From: Cloeon dipterum
Lineage: Eukaryota > Arthropoda > Insecta > Ephemeroptera > Baetidae
Length of the DNA stretch: 64,000 nt
Direction: 5' to 3'
NCBI RefSeq assembly: GCF_949628265.1
Contig: NC_088788.1
Coordinates: forward strand, 10,602,001-10,666,000
A program made the translations under genes and the position numbers. The notes under the pieces were generated by a model. That model was not told where the DNA came from, did not search any database, and saw only the letters and a list, made by a program, of their open reading frames with translations. Each line of letters starts with the position of its first letter. Position 1 is the first letter of the stretch. This document shows positions 1 to 11,482 of the stretch, piece by piece.

Positions 1-2064
1 AGCCTTCACAGATCCAGTTTCAGCAAGAAGAGATCTGGTCCTGCGAGTGTGGCTGGAGTCCGTGGTGATGGTGGCAATGAAAACCTTGCCATCGCAGTTC
101 TTCTCAAAAACTTCGTTCAGTCCAGCCAGGGCGGAGCTCAGGATTTTCGTTGCTGAAAGAACAGGGGATGATCCGTCTCCGTGGAGATCGGCCAAGGCAT
201 GGAGGGCGGTCGAGTCGAGCCAAAGGATTCCCGGACCATTGGACGCATCGCAGAACTGGCTAGCCTGAAATGGAAATTTTACTATCAAATCTGATAGCTT
301 GGTTTGGGATTTTTAGATAGGAGTTTGAACAAAAGAGACAACTGTTTTGGAGTTTTTTTAGTTGGTTAAGTGGAGCGTATATTTAGACAGTTGTTTGTAG
401 TATTCTTAAATGGGAGATACATGGCCAGGCAGTAGTAGTTGTTGTCATACTCAATCTTCGTTCAGTATTTAAGTAAATAATGTAAAGGAGCCAAAAAGTG
501 ACAAAAACCATTAGAAAAATTGTTTTTTTGGTAGAAAAAAAATATCGCAGATTCCAGTGAATAAATTTTAGCAAATGTTAGGTTTGATGTGAGATTAAGG
601 GCGATTTAAGACGGTTTTGAGTCCTAAACCTTGTTTAAGACAGTGTTGCATTATTCATCAAGGTTCTCAATAACCCGCATTTTTCATGAAAACATTTTTA
701 TTGCGGGGTTTTCTACAATTTTGCGCCTTTTTCCGAAACACATGAATTAAATTGATGATCAGAAATTCTCATGTTGGATGCCCAAAATCCCTATATCACG
801 TGTTAAAAACCGGTAACGGATTTTCAAACACATTTTTTCACTTTTTGATTTTTACAAAAGCCGTGGGTTATCCAAAAGACTGAAAATATTATTAGTCAAC
901 GTAATTTTCTTTGTTTGGCGCACAATGTCACCTTTTTGGGGGTTAAATTCGGAAAAATGTGGAAAACCCCCAAACAGGTGTTTTTTCCAGCTGGTTATTT
1001 TGCGCAAAAAACCATTGGTTCATTTTTGCACATTGCAAAATTGGCCAACCCTGTAATCTGTAATTCATGCTCATGTGGTGTCTAAAAGTACACGCTCAGA
1101 AAAAAACAACTGTCTTAAAATTCTAACTCAAAGGATAACATGTTGTGTCCAGAATTCAAAATTTAAACTCTTAAAAATATTTTTCTCCCAGATTCAATAA
1201 TATTTAAAGTACTTCTTACATTCCTCATGACGCTCTTCAAAGCCTGCATCTCAGTGAGCCAAGCCTTGTCCTCGTCGATTTTCTGACTCAGAGCTCCAAC
1301 ATCAATGCCATCAGCAACATCATTGGTCTTGAAATAAATTTGCAACAATTTTTTTTTATCAAAACGCATTCAAATGAGCTTACCGGCTCTTCGCTGAGCG
1401 CGACTTGCTTAGAGTACGCCTTGATCATCATCCGCTGGGCAGCAATGTGCTGCAGCTGCATCCACCAGGCCGAAGGACCCTCGCCAGCGACTGGGGACAG
1501 CTGGTACCGATGTTTGGACACAGCATTCTTGTACACCTCTCCTGGAAGGCGAGCCCAGGGTCCATCAAGGGCAAAGATGACAGCTACCCTTGCAGAGTTA
1601 AATGGCGAAACTCTAACGATTCCAGGCCAAGAAGAATCCTGAGAGATATTGGAATATTTATTAAAATAATGTAAGATTAGATGGTTTTATTGTTAATATA
1701 CCGCATTGGTTGAAAAGCCGAGATTCGCTGCAATAACATCGGGAACTAGATCAGCAGGAAGGGGTTTGTTGGTGTCAACGAATTTCACCGATTCTGGTGA
1801 GCTGAAGACGATGAACTCTCCATTTCCAAGAGCTGTAAGGATAGAAAATAATTGTAAAAAGAAATGTTTTCCATACCATCTGTTATGGAAATGTCAGTAA
1901 TCTATGAAGAGACGAAAAATCTATCTTTAAGCGTTAAGTGGGAAACTTTGAAGACGCTTAATGGCAAAAAATATTGAGAGGAATGTCAATATTCCATGGA
2001 ATTAGAAAAATTCGTACACACCTGTCCCGAGAAGACAAAAAATCGCTAAAAATATGGACAACAT
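1..2064 (-). CDS. ATP6AP2: ATP6AP2 / (pro)renin receptor, V-ATPase accessory protein 2 (partial, C-terminus off window)
   Basis: Single-pass accessory subunit of the vacuolar H+-ATPase, also known as the (pro)renin receptor; it acts in the ER-to-endolysosomal membrane system. Exons on the minus strand: 2022-2064, 1702-1832, 1384-1638, 1220-1327 and <1-264; all junctions are GT-AG and phases agree, giving 267 codons. Visible in order: a hydrophobic signal peptide (MLSIFLAIFCLLG), then GNGEFIVFSSPESVKF, matching the animal GNEFSILKSPGSVVF segment, the PDVIAANLGFS and SWPG motifs, and LNEVFEKNCDGKV in the last exon. RRTR at residues 253-256 sits where the human protein has its furin-type RKTR site. 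The transmembrane segment and cytoplasmic tail must lie left of base 1 (human protein 350 residues). An upstream in-frame ATG at 2109 would add 15 residues; I prefer 2064 because it starts directly at the signal peptide. Intron 265-1219 carries a dispersed repeat. Confidence 0.9.
641..1053 (+). repeat. Dispersed non-autonomous repeat, copy A (about 413 bp, in ATP6AP2 intron)
   Basis: This segment is recognisably the same as the reverse complement of 33659-34038. Shared blocks include TTGCGGGGTTTTCT, an AACACATG block, an ATTTCTCATG-TGGATG block, GGGGTTAAATTC and TTTTGCGCAA-AAACCA. Its ends resemble short inverted termini (CAGTGTTGCA at the left, GGCCAACCCTG at the right), like hAT-type CAGGG ends. 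No transposase reading frame is present. I could not find a clean target-site duplication, so the boundaries are approximate. Confidence 0.6.
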
Positions 2065-2223
2065 CTTGACCGTATGCGACCAAGAAAAATCGAAACTCGA
2101 AACTATCATGTGATGAGTGGGTGTGGTGTGCGCAAGAGCTGCCTGCCCAGGAGAGACGTCAATCAGATGAGGCGGTTCTCATTGGCTGAAATACTGTATT
2201 TCAAAATCTAAACGGCGCGCATA

Positions 2224-2261
2224 GGGCTGAAAATAATATTAATTAATATTATTTTCAGCCC
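2224..2261. repeat. 38-bp perfect palindrome
   Basis: A perfect dyad with no loop, centred between 2242 and 2243: GGGCTGAAAATAATATTAA on the left is exactly reverse-complementary to the right arm. I checked every pair. It lies about 160 bp upstream of the ATP6AP2 start codon and is followed after two bases by a second perfect palindrome. Confidence 0.9.
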
Positions 2262-2263
2262 GT

Positions 2264-2297
2264 ATTATACGTATTATATTAATATAATACGTATAAT
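2264..2297. repeat. 34-bp perfect palindrome, adjacent to the first
   Basis: A perfect dyad with no loop, centred between 2280 and 2281: the arm ATTATACGTATTATATT pairs exactly with 2281-2297. Together with 2224-2261 it forms two extrudable cruciforms side by side in the ATP6AP2 upstream region. Confidence 0.9.
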
Positions 2298-3727
2298 GCA
2301 GAAAATAAAATAACTAAAATGAAATAATATATAACTATACATATAAAGACTCACGTTTGCAACACAATAGTGATAGGTTCAACATAATAACCTTGAGCTT
2401 AATATTATACTAAAATTCATAAAAATAGAAAATTGAATTTTTTTCTAAATTTTTGTCAAAATCTGAGCTGTTCCTAGAGGTCCTTATTTCATAATTGCAC
2501 ATCATTGTAGAAATTTTTAGATAATATTGCTTTCTGCTTAAGTATGGCTGACACAGAATACGACAATCGACCTGGATCCTAATTTCTCGCCAATATGCGA
2601 ACAATTGGGAAATAACTAGGATCAAAGTCGATTGTTGTATCCTGTGTCTACCATAATTTTACTTCTACTTATTTTGAAATGACAACAATTGACAAACAGT
2701 TCGTACTTTGTAATTATTTCAGTGCTCAGATCGCATCTGTATCTTTCAGTCTTCATTAATAAAGAAATTATAAATAATATTATTTAATGTGTGCATACAA
2801 GGAAAAAATTTAATTAGCTCTGCTAATTTTTTTGGAAGAGGGATGATAGGGTATGAAATATCAAACACAAAATGTTCCTATTATAGACAAGTTTTAATCG
2901 AGACAGTCAATTTAAATAGAGTAGTCAGCATTCAGAAATATTGTATTTCACAAAATATGAAACAAACCGAATTTGTTGCATAGGTTTCAAAGGTCTGGAA
3001 AGTTTTCGGAAGATCAACAACAATATTTTGAATCACCCCCAGGATCCAAAAACATGAGAATACTTTTCAAAATACAAATATTTTTGTAAAAATTAAGGTC
3101 AAAATTTAAATTACATTCATACAAAGCTACAAAAACTTAAATAACAAAGTTTTTGACATGTAAATGATAGCAATTGAAAACTGGGTGAACCCCTTTTTTT
3201 CTTTCTCCCTAATCCCGAATCAGCGGCTTTATCGCTTTCGAGATATTTGCTTGAGTTGTATGAGTACCTTAAATCAGAAATATTTAAAAACACAATCATA
3301 GCATTTTTAGATCAAATAAATAAATACGGTAGCATTTCATTGGTTACGTTGTGATGTCTTGTTTGCTTTCTCAAACAAAATAAAGTTATATGATATGAAA
3401 TAATTTATTAAGTATTCAGGCAATAATAATAATTGCCTGGAATTAGCTTGCAGGTTGAATGAGGTCTTTTCAAGACATTAATGTAATATTCTCTTGCCCT
3501 TGTGCCAACGATTCAACTCCAATTCACGCAAAAAAATCCCACTGGCACAAGAGAATGCAATGAAAATAAGTAGAGTGGACTTTTTCCAGAATATCCTATT
3601 TTATATTCAATGAATCACAAATGAAAGGCTCCAATTAAGAATATTTTGGATCGACCTATCATGTATTATATCCACTCAAAGATTCAGGCAAAATGTGACA
3701 ACCAAGAAGCGCAAAAAATGTTGTCAC

Positions 3728-6700
3728 TTATCGACGGTAACTGCTTTTCATAAGCTGCAGTGTTTTTTGCATCAGTGGGGCCGGTCGCTTCTTGGACTTA
3801 ATCATGGTGGAGGGGCCTTCCCGCAGGAGCCCAACAGTTCTGGCCAAAGTGCTTTCCTTCGACGAAGACAATCCTGACGGACCAGGCTCACTGTAAGTAG
3901 ATCGAGCCACGTTCCTAGGCAGCGATCCATTTGCTGTTCCGTTTTTGATCTAACAAACATCAAAATTAGAGAGTAAATACTTCGTTGAGTACGAAAAACG
4001 CACCTGTTGCTTCCTAATCGTCCTTGGGGGTTTAGCAAGGGAATGCTCGAACGCGAGCATTGTCTTTCTTTGCGGAGCCTGTCGCGCTTCTGTGTTTGCT
4101 TTGATTTTGGCAGCCAGCTCGCTCATTTTAGTATTCCTTTCGATCATTGACCTCTGCAAGTCACATTTATTTCAACAGCCATTAGTGCATTGCGAGACAA
4201 AAACAGTATTACAGAGGTTTACAGCTGTAAACATTAAAATTAAAATTTGACCAGCATTACACAAAAAAAAATCAAGCTGATCAGATCAATAACACTAGTA
4301 TTAAAAATAAAATAATATATATTTCATGGACTACTTCTTGTTCTTGCTTACCTCATACACGTCGCACCAACACTCGTCTTCTTGCTTTGTAGCACTCTTG
4401 AATTCTGTTTCCACCAAAGTTCTCCACAGATCGTCTAACTCCTCGTAGAAATGGTCATTGTGATGTTGAATTCGTAGTAGCTGACTGGCATTAGCTTTGG
4501 AGAAGACAGGTTCCAGCACTTCAAATGGGGCACTCCCAACATGCTCGATAGCTGCATTATTTCAATGAAATCATCTCCACAAATTTTGAACTGAAATAAT
4601 ACCATCAATGTTTTCAAGCAGGACCTTTTGACATATTTCCAGCAATGTTGGCACTCCGGTCAGAGCAGATTTTGTACCTGAATAAACCTTGGTTCTGCAC
4701 AGAAAAATTAGTATGCTATCAACAGATTATATTTAAATGAAGTCACCTTTGGTTTTTGTTCTTTATCACATCAGAAAATGAAAACATATTCGATTCAGAT
4801 AGTTGGGATTTTGAACTTTTTTGGGGAATGCTCGGCAACGGCTTGTAGGTCAATGCAGGCTGGTCCAACAAGGAAGCCAAATCCTAAAATGGTTTATTTG
4901 GAATTAAATGGGATATGAGAAGCCCACTGAATTAGTTGAAAGATTCTAATGAAGGCAAAAGCAAACAATGAAGTAATAAATATCAGCCGAAATGAAATGC
5001 AGCTTCCTTGATAAAAAGGAAGTTGTTTATTTTAAGAGTATTTCAACATAAGTTTCCTGCTCAATTTTGGCCCAAATTCATGAGCCACGCAATTACAATC
5101 CTAGCTCAATAATTAGGGCTGCAAATGGATGCCAAAACTAGTAGAAATACAGAAAAATAAACACCGAAGAAGATGCAATAAATTCGAACCATGCATTAAA
5201 CTTTAATTATTATGTAGACTTACTTCAGTTCGGGGCAGGGGCCGAGGCAATAAGCTAGAGTTGCTATTTTTCGTTGAGGAACTAGTTTTTGACGATGACG
5301 ATGAAGAGGTTTTATCTTTCTTACTTTTCTTCTTGTCTTTGGATTTCTTTAGTGGTGGCGCGCTGTCTAAGTTTCCTAATGCTTCCTCAAAACTCGGCCC
5401 CGCATTTCCATTCATAGGATTTGTTTCTGGAGAGTCGATTTTCTCCTTCTTTATCTTCTCACTGGACTTGCTCTTGGACGTGGATGACTTTGAGTGTTTA
5501 TCGTGCCTCTCCTTACGCTCAGAGCTAGATCTTTCAGTTTCCAATTTAGGCTTCTTGCTAGAACTCTCGCCCTTGTGCTTACTTTTCGATTCTTCTGCTT
5601 TTCTCTTTTCCCTCTTATCTTTGTGCGAGCTCTCCTTCTCTTTCTTGACTTTTGCAGGAACTTCAGGATCATATTTACATAACTCGGCAGGACTCAGTCT
5701 TTCTTCTTTGATTTTTAAACCATCAAAATCAGAGGGATCGTAAGTGTCGCTCTCCTCCGGTTCTGTCTTGATTTTAGTCTCCTCGTGGCTCCTTTTGCTT
5801 TTGCTGCGTGAGTCTGAGTCTCTGTGATCTTTACTCCGACTCTTGTGGCTTGAATCGGAGCGCTTATGGTGGTGGTTGCTATGCCGGGACTCGTGTCCTT
5901 TGCTCTCCTCCCCTTTGCGGTCACTACGACTGTGTCTTGTCCCGGGCTCTTCCTTCACAGCTTTCTTGTCTTTGTGCGAGTGCCGGCTTTTGCTTTTTTC
6001 CTCTTTCACTTTCACAGTCTCGCCGAGTCCGTTATTGTACTTTTCAGAGCAGTTTTCAGGTGAAGACATTTCCTTATCTCCGCTGGTCATTTCTGCATAA
6101 CCATTACTCTCTATGGTTTCTTTTTCTTCTCCTAAAAAATGGAGATCAGTTTGTCAAAATTAAAATAATAAACTATCATTATTTTATAACCACGCAATTC
6201 TTGATAATTTACAGGCGCAACGAACATGAATTCTTACCAGAATGGTCTTCATTCCCAGTATTCTCCACTAGCTTCATCCACGAAGTGACCAGTCCACGCG
6301 CAGTTTCGCCCACTTTTCCAGGCTTTTTACGCAAGGAATTGACAGTGCGGCCAATTCCAGTTGCTTCGAGATCAGAAACCTTGATGGAAAGATTGGACAA
6401 CTTCTCAAGGCAGTGAAGAAGCTGGAAACAAATCACGTGACATGATATATTTACCAAATTTCTCTTGAGCGTGCATACTGGTCATTCTACTATAAATAGT
6501 GTTGTGGGGAAGTTAAACCTACCTCTGGGCAACCCTCTAAAAATACGAAACCCCTCAATCACAATGGTCACTACGACCTTCTTAATAGAATGTCGTTTTT
6601 AAATAATGGTATAAGGGGGAAGTTCAAGCGCTTTGCATCCTGATGTAAGTTTTCAGAAACTCTCCATTATTTTGCTCTAAATTACTTTTATGTAATGTAT

Positions 6701-7340
6701 TACGTAAGCTTGAGTGTTTATTTTTCAATAATTTTATAAATTTGTTTACTCAATTCAATTAGAAATAATTGCATCAGACTCTTTGAAGCATCAACAGTAA
6801 TATTTTTTTGTATTTCCTGGTTAGTGACCTGTGGTGATTCACCCCACTTATTCAAAAAATTGTTAGCCTGTATCCGAGTATCATAAATACGTGATAATGC
6901 TATAATATTTTCATTTTGTTTACCGTATGTAGTTAAATTAAACAAACATGGGATAAACTATTTTTTCTAAATGCACAGAAGAAATCCTTTGAAAAAAAAA
7001 TTTAAAAACCGAATAGAAATTTCCGTCAGTTTTCTAAGGCGTTTATCAGTTGATTTTAATTTGCTTAAATCGGCAATTTTAATTTGACCTCGTTTAATAC
7101 CGACGCAAACAGCAAGTAATATGCGTATACGATTATGTATAGCAGGGCGCCCCGTATACATATGGACGTCAAGGCTTAACTGCTAACTTGTCACCTTACT
7201 AGCTATTTGATGAAAAACGGTAATGGCTAGACACGAATCCGCAAGTGGCGCAGCGAAGCACAAAGGCTTACCCTGCTCTCGTCGTCTTCGTTTTTCTTAA
7301 TGCTGCGCTGGTAGTGCTCGATGAAACTTATCACGGACAT
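3728..7340 (-). CDS. EloA: Elongin A (transcription elongation factor, elongin BC-binding)
   Basis: Elongin A suppresses Pol II pausing and, with Elongin B/C and Cul5, can form a ubiquitin ligase. Exons (minus): 7272-7340, 6238-6421, 5224-6131, 4747-4883, 4603-4694, 4352-4551, 4004-4153 and 3728-3949. All are GT-AG with consistent phases, giving 653 residues. Residues 1-84 form a TFIIS N-terminal (LW) domain: MSVISFIEHYQRSIKKNEDD, then LLHCLEKLSNL and GIGRTVNSLRK. Residues 85-387 come from one large exon of Lys/Ser/Glu-rich low complexity ending with the FEEALG motif. The BC-box TLLEICQKVL is at 449-458, followed by the Elongin A domain (PFEVLEPVF, LLRIQHHN, DLWRTLVETEF). The C-terminus ends in KKRPAPLMQKTLQLMKSSYRR. 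The first exon is only 23 codons, separated by an 850-nt intron; the intron between exons 5 and 6 is just 51 nt. Confidence 0.94.
6422..7271 (-). other. Elongin A intron 1
   Basis: An 850-nt intron bounded by GTAAGCC (donor at 7271) and TTTCCAG (acceptor at 6422). It is AT-rich and contains two chance reading frames of 64-75 codons on the minus strand, at 6718-6945 and 6967-7161, that match nothing I recognise. I see no separate gene here. Confidence 0.7.
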
Positions 7341-7935
7341 AATTACACGTCGATAGGTCGCAAAAATTGCATGCAGAAAAATAGAGAGGAGTTCCTTCTG
7401 TACGTATCAGAACCGAGGTTAATGAGCAGCTCACTGAATTGGATGTTGACGGCTACGGCAACCACGATCAGACGACGATTGCCTGCCTATGCCTATTGGA
7501 TGAGAGTCAGCTGTAGCCAAAAATGCCAACTGTTGCCTCTTATAAAACCTATTCGATTATGTTTGAAAAAATCATTACTTGCTATGTAACGCACAGCAGA
7601 AAACAACTCTGAATGAATAAAACATATTTATTATTTTCTGAGTCATATAAAAAACCATTGCTTATTGCTTTCAAAGCGAAAATATTATGTTTGGGCCATC
7701 AAGTTGGTGCTCTGACGTCACACCTCAGTCATTAAAGCGCTGGATTTTAAATTATTTGGGATGCCTGTGCCTGGCCTGATTGCCTGCTTGCATGCTCCGC
7801 CTTTTAAACGTGTCACTGCTTCGCTGTGAGATTAGGCTGACTAAACTCCTTTCACCTAAAACAAACACGTTACAGTATTTCCTGTTATTTCCTTACTTGA
7901 CCCGTCGGCATTTTGCTAGTACCGGCTACTTTAAA
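7341..7935. promoter_or_regulatory. Divergent intergenic region between Elongin A and PGM3
   Basis: About 595 bp separate the Elongin A start codon (minus, 7340) from the preferred PGM3 start codon (plus, 7936), so the interval must hold both 5' UTRs and a shared or back-to-back promoter. No clear TATA element is visible. It contains an out-of-frame ATG at 7761, which opens a 22-codon frame ending at 7827-7829, and an in-frame upstream ATG for PGM3 at 7792. Confidence 0.55.
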
Positions 7936-9573
7936 ATGTTTACCTCCGCAGATGTCCAAAACGCTGCAGCTAAAGGCGATGAAAAGTATCCAAAATTTCC
8001 CAAAACATTCCAATACGGAACTGCCGGCTTCCGAGAGAAAGCTGAAGAACTGCCTCACATTTTGTACCGGATGGGACTTCTGGCAGCCCTGAGGTCAGCT
8101 GTCAAGAAAGCGGCGATCGGGGTGATGGTGACCGCTTCCCACAACCCTGTCCAGGACAACGGAGTCAAGCTGTGCGACCCGCAAGGCGAAATGCTGGAGC
8201 CAGCCTGGGAGAAAATTGGAACTGAATTGGCCAATACAGACGACGTTGCTTCTTATTTGAAGAAGATCATCGAGGACTTTGGTCTTGACAGCTCAAACGA
8301 AAAGCCCTTCGTGTTTGTCGGCCAAGACACGAGGCCCAGCAGCGACTTTCTGGCCAAGGCTGCCATCGAGGGCGCTGAGAATCTGGGCGCCCTTGTCCGA
8401 GACATTGGAATCGTCTCCACGCCGATTTTGCATTTTGTTGTGGCCAGCAGGAATGCATCAGGAGAGCTCGGTCTGCCTACAGAAGGTGGCTACTTCAACA
8501 GAATCAGCAGCGCCTTTGTGCAACTGAAGGAAAAGGAAGGACTTGGAAGGGAAAACAGAAATTACAAGCCAGAGTTTGACTTTGATGGGGCCAACGGGGT
8601 GGGCGCCGACAAGATGGCCCAGTTCGCCAAAATGCTAACCGAGTGGATCGACGTGACGCACTTCAACACAGGCGAAGGCCAGCTGAACTTCAACTGCGGC
8701 GCCGATTTCGTCAAGGTGCAGCAAGCCAAGCCGGAGGGGGTGCCCCTGACGGTCAACCGCAGGGGAGTGTCCGTTGATGGCGACGCCGACCGCATAATTT
8801 ACTTTTACACGGACAGCGACAACAAGTTCCACCTGCTGGACGGAGACAAAATCGCCACTCTGGTCGCCGGTCACCTGATGGAACTCGTCTCGGCCTCAGG
8901 TTTGGACATCCACCTCGGTCTGGTGCAGACGGCCTACGCCAACGGCAGCTCCACCGAGTACATCTCGCAAACCCTGAAGGTACCAGTCGCCTGTGTGCCA
9001 ACTGGGGTCAAGCATTTGCACCACAAGGCCCAGGAATTCGACGTCGGCGTCTACTTCGAGGCCAACGGCCACGGCACGGTGATCTTCAGCAAAAAGGCGA
9101 CCAACCTCGTCAGGGCGGCCCTGGAAAACCCTGAACTGACGCAGGCGCAGCGTGAGGCGGCCAAGAAGCTGAGCCTCTTCGGCGAGCTGATCAACCAGAC
9201 GGTCGGGGACGCCCTGAGCGACCTTCTGCTCGTCGAGACCATTCTGCACAGCAAGGGTTGGAGCGTGGCTGACTGGGACAACGCGTACACCGACCTCCCC
9301 AGCAGGCAGCTGAAGGTCACGGTCAAGGACAGGAACGTCGTGAGCACGACCGATGCGGAGAGGAAGTGCGTGACACCCGCAGGACTGCAGGACCGCATCG
9401 ACGCGATCGTTGCCAATTTCCCCAAGGGCAGGTCCTTCGTCAGGCCCTCAGGGACCGAGGACGTGGTCAGGGTCTATGCCGAGGCTGAGAGCAGGGAGCT
9501 AGCGGATGAGCTGGCAAAGGAAGTGGCCAGAGCGGTGCACGACCTCGCTAACGGAACTGGCCCTGCGCCATAA
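7936..9573 (+). CDS. PGM3: Phosphoacetylglucosamine mutase (PGM3/AGM1), single exon
   Basis: Converts GlcNAc-6-phosphate to GlcNAc-1-phosphate in UDP-GlcNAc synthesis, which supplies chitin, N-glycans and O-GlcNAc. From ATG 7936 it is 545 residues, against about 542 for human PGM3. The motifs of the alpha-D-phosphohexomutase superfamily are in order: GTAGFRE near 28-34, the phosphoserine loop TASHNP with Ser68, the metal loop DGDADR at 281-286, the sugar loop EANGHG at 375-380, and the phosphate-binding RPSGTEDVVRVYAEA from 503. The whole frame is uninterrupted by introns, unlike all neighbouring genes, and the second half is much more GC-rich than the first. An in-frame ATG at 7792 would add 48 residues. 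The 7936 start is preferred from family length and the MFTSADVQNA...YPKFPKTFQYGTAGFR alignment. Confidence 0.96.
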   Translation: MFTSADVQNAAAKGDEKYPKFPKTFQYGTAGFREKAEELPHILYRMGLLAALRSAVKKAAIGVMVTASHNPVQDNGVKLCDPQGEMLEPAWEKIGTELANTDDVASYLKKIIEDFGLDSSNEKPFVFVGQDTRPSSDFLAKAAIEGAENLGALVRDIGIVSTPILHFVVASRNASGELGLPTEGGYFNRISSAFVQLKEKEGLGRENRNYKPEFDFDGANGVGADKMAQFAKMLTEWIDVTHFNTGEGQLNFNCGADFVKVQQAKPEGVPLTVNRRGVSVDGDADRIIYFYTDSDNKFHLLDGDKIATLVAGHLMELVSASGLDIHLGLVQTAYANGSSTEYISQTLKVPVACVPTGVKHLHHKAQEFDVGVYFEANGHGTVIFSKKATNLVRAALENPELTQAQREAAKKLSLFGELINQTVGDALSDLLLVETILHSKGWSVADWDNAYTDLPSRQLKVTVKDRNVVSTTDAERKCVTPAGLQDRIDAIVANFPKGRSFVRPSGTEDVVRVYAEAESRELADELAKEVARAVHDLANGTGPAP

Positions 9574-10774
9574 AAGATCGAGGAAATGATGTTTTAACCT
9601 AAATTTTGGTCACTATTTATTTTTCGCACAAACATTGGGCCTTTGGTTCCTTTCCCATATGTTATAAGTTCTAATCTCATGTCATAAGATGGGCAGCGAA
9701 TCTAAATTTGGTTATAAATAGATAACTGCAATAAAACAGAAAAATGGTTCGATTTATGCTGTAGGCTTCTGTTTGTGATAAATTTAAGGTGGATCTGTAC
9801 TTTTAACTGTATAAATCATTGTTATCTTTGTCTAAAATGTTCTATACAATTCAGGTAAGAGCCAAGAGATTGCCGTTTTAGTTTCTGAGAAAATCAGCTT
9901 TATAATCAAAAGCTGCAAGAACTGTCTTCGTTTTGTAAAATATGATTAGAAATTTACTTATGCTCATAATTTGCTCGCTTTTGTATTGAGCACAAGAAGA
10001 ATCTTATCCTATCAAAATATCACTGACTAAACATTCCATTTTACCAGAAATTAGGCAATTTTTTTATTTTTAAATATTGAAGTTTAGAGAATTGTTAGTT
10101 AATTTAAAAAAAATTACATGGCCTGCCTGTTAGAGCTAAAAATTCAAAATGTGGTCCACTGTTGCCCTGTAAAGATCCACTTAAAAGCAAGACTTATTTG
10201 TTTCCTTAATAATTTTTTAACTATGTCAAAAATTTACAATTGAGTCGTATCTAGTAACTGTCAAAATAATATTTGGAGGTGAGAAATAAAAGTATTATTT
10301 TTATGCAAATTTTCCTAACATTTTATTGCATTTTACCATCTCCATGCAATAATTTCCAGCCAAGTTACAAATCAAGAAACACCATAAAATTGATATTGTC
10401 AACAAAAATGTATATAAATAATGAGGACTGAATAGCGATAAAATCTGGGCGCAGACAGCAGGATCAGAGCAGCTGTGTGTGATCGAGCTGGCGTTTACTG
10501 TTAATTACAAAAATGGAAAAGGGTACAGTGCACGATTTTTTCTAACAAAAACACCCCAGAACCTTGAAACAAAAGCGTACCCTTGTGGGAATGATCAAAA
10601 GTTGATTTAAGAATAAATTTTTAGGAAGTTTGTGCTGTATTTTTAAAAAAATGTTTGTAGATGTGTGGACAGAGAAGTTGCAACATAGCAGGCGGTACAG
10701 AATTTGTTCTTCATTTTAGTCACGTCCACGTTGAAGTCCAATTGTTGAATGTTTTCAGAAGGAAACCACACCGA
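9574..10774. other. Convergent intergenic region between PGM3 and RAMP4
   Basis: AT-rich 3' UTRs and spacer with no coding exon seen. An AATAAA at 9730-9735, about 155 nt after the PGM3 stop, is a plausible PGM3 polyadenylation signal. On the minus strand a TTTATT at about 10322-10327 could serve RAMP4. Confidence 0.6.
9730..9735 (+). terminator. Candidate PGM3 polyadenylation signal
   Basis: AATAAA about 155 nt downstream of the PGM3 stop codon, at the usual distance for a short insect 3' UTR. Cleavage itself cannot be seen from sequence alone. Confidence 0.5.

Positions 10775-11482
<708 letters not shown>

Larger units (their letters stand above)
2110..3727. other. Intergenic region between ATP6AP2 start and Elongin A stop
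   Basis: AT-rich sequence with no convincing coding exon. It should contain the ATP6AP2 promoter (near 2110-2220) and the Elongin A 3' UTR. Notable contents are two adjacent perfect palindromes at 2224-2297, an imperfect hairpin at about 3418-3440 (CAGGCAAT ... ATTGCCTG), and an inverted pair, ATTCTCTTG...TTGTGCC at about 3489-3507 against GGCACAAGAGAATG at about 3543-3556. A TTTATT at 3404-3409 (AATAAA on the minus strand) could be the Elongin A polyadenylation signal. Confidence 0.6.

Noticed and set aside
5261..5743. 160-codon plus-strand frame rich in Leu/Phe/Ser opposite Elongin A
   Set aside because: Antisense shadow of the Lys/Ser/Glu-rich low-complexity exon.
6500..6540. Donor-like GTAGGT near 6530 as an alternative Elongin A exon 1 end
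   Set aside because: The frame has a stop and no start codon before it; the 7272-7340 exon fits the family.
6718..7161. Two protein-like minus frames that I first took for the missing Elongin A N-terminus
   Set aside because: The true first exon (MSVISFIEHYQRSIKK) was found at 7272-7340 with a GTAAGCC donor in the right phase, leaving these frames inside intron 1.
9051..9425. Antisense frames over PGM3
   Set aside because: GC-rich codon shadow of the real gene; no independent signals.
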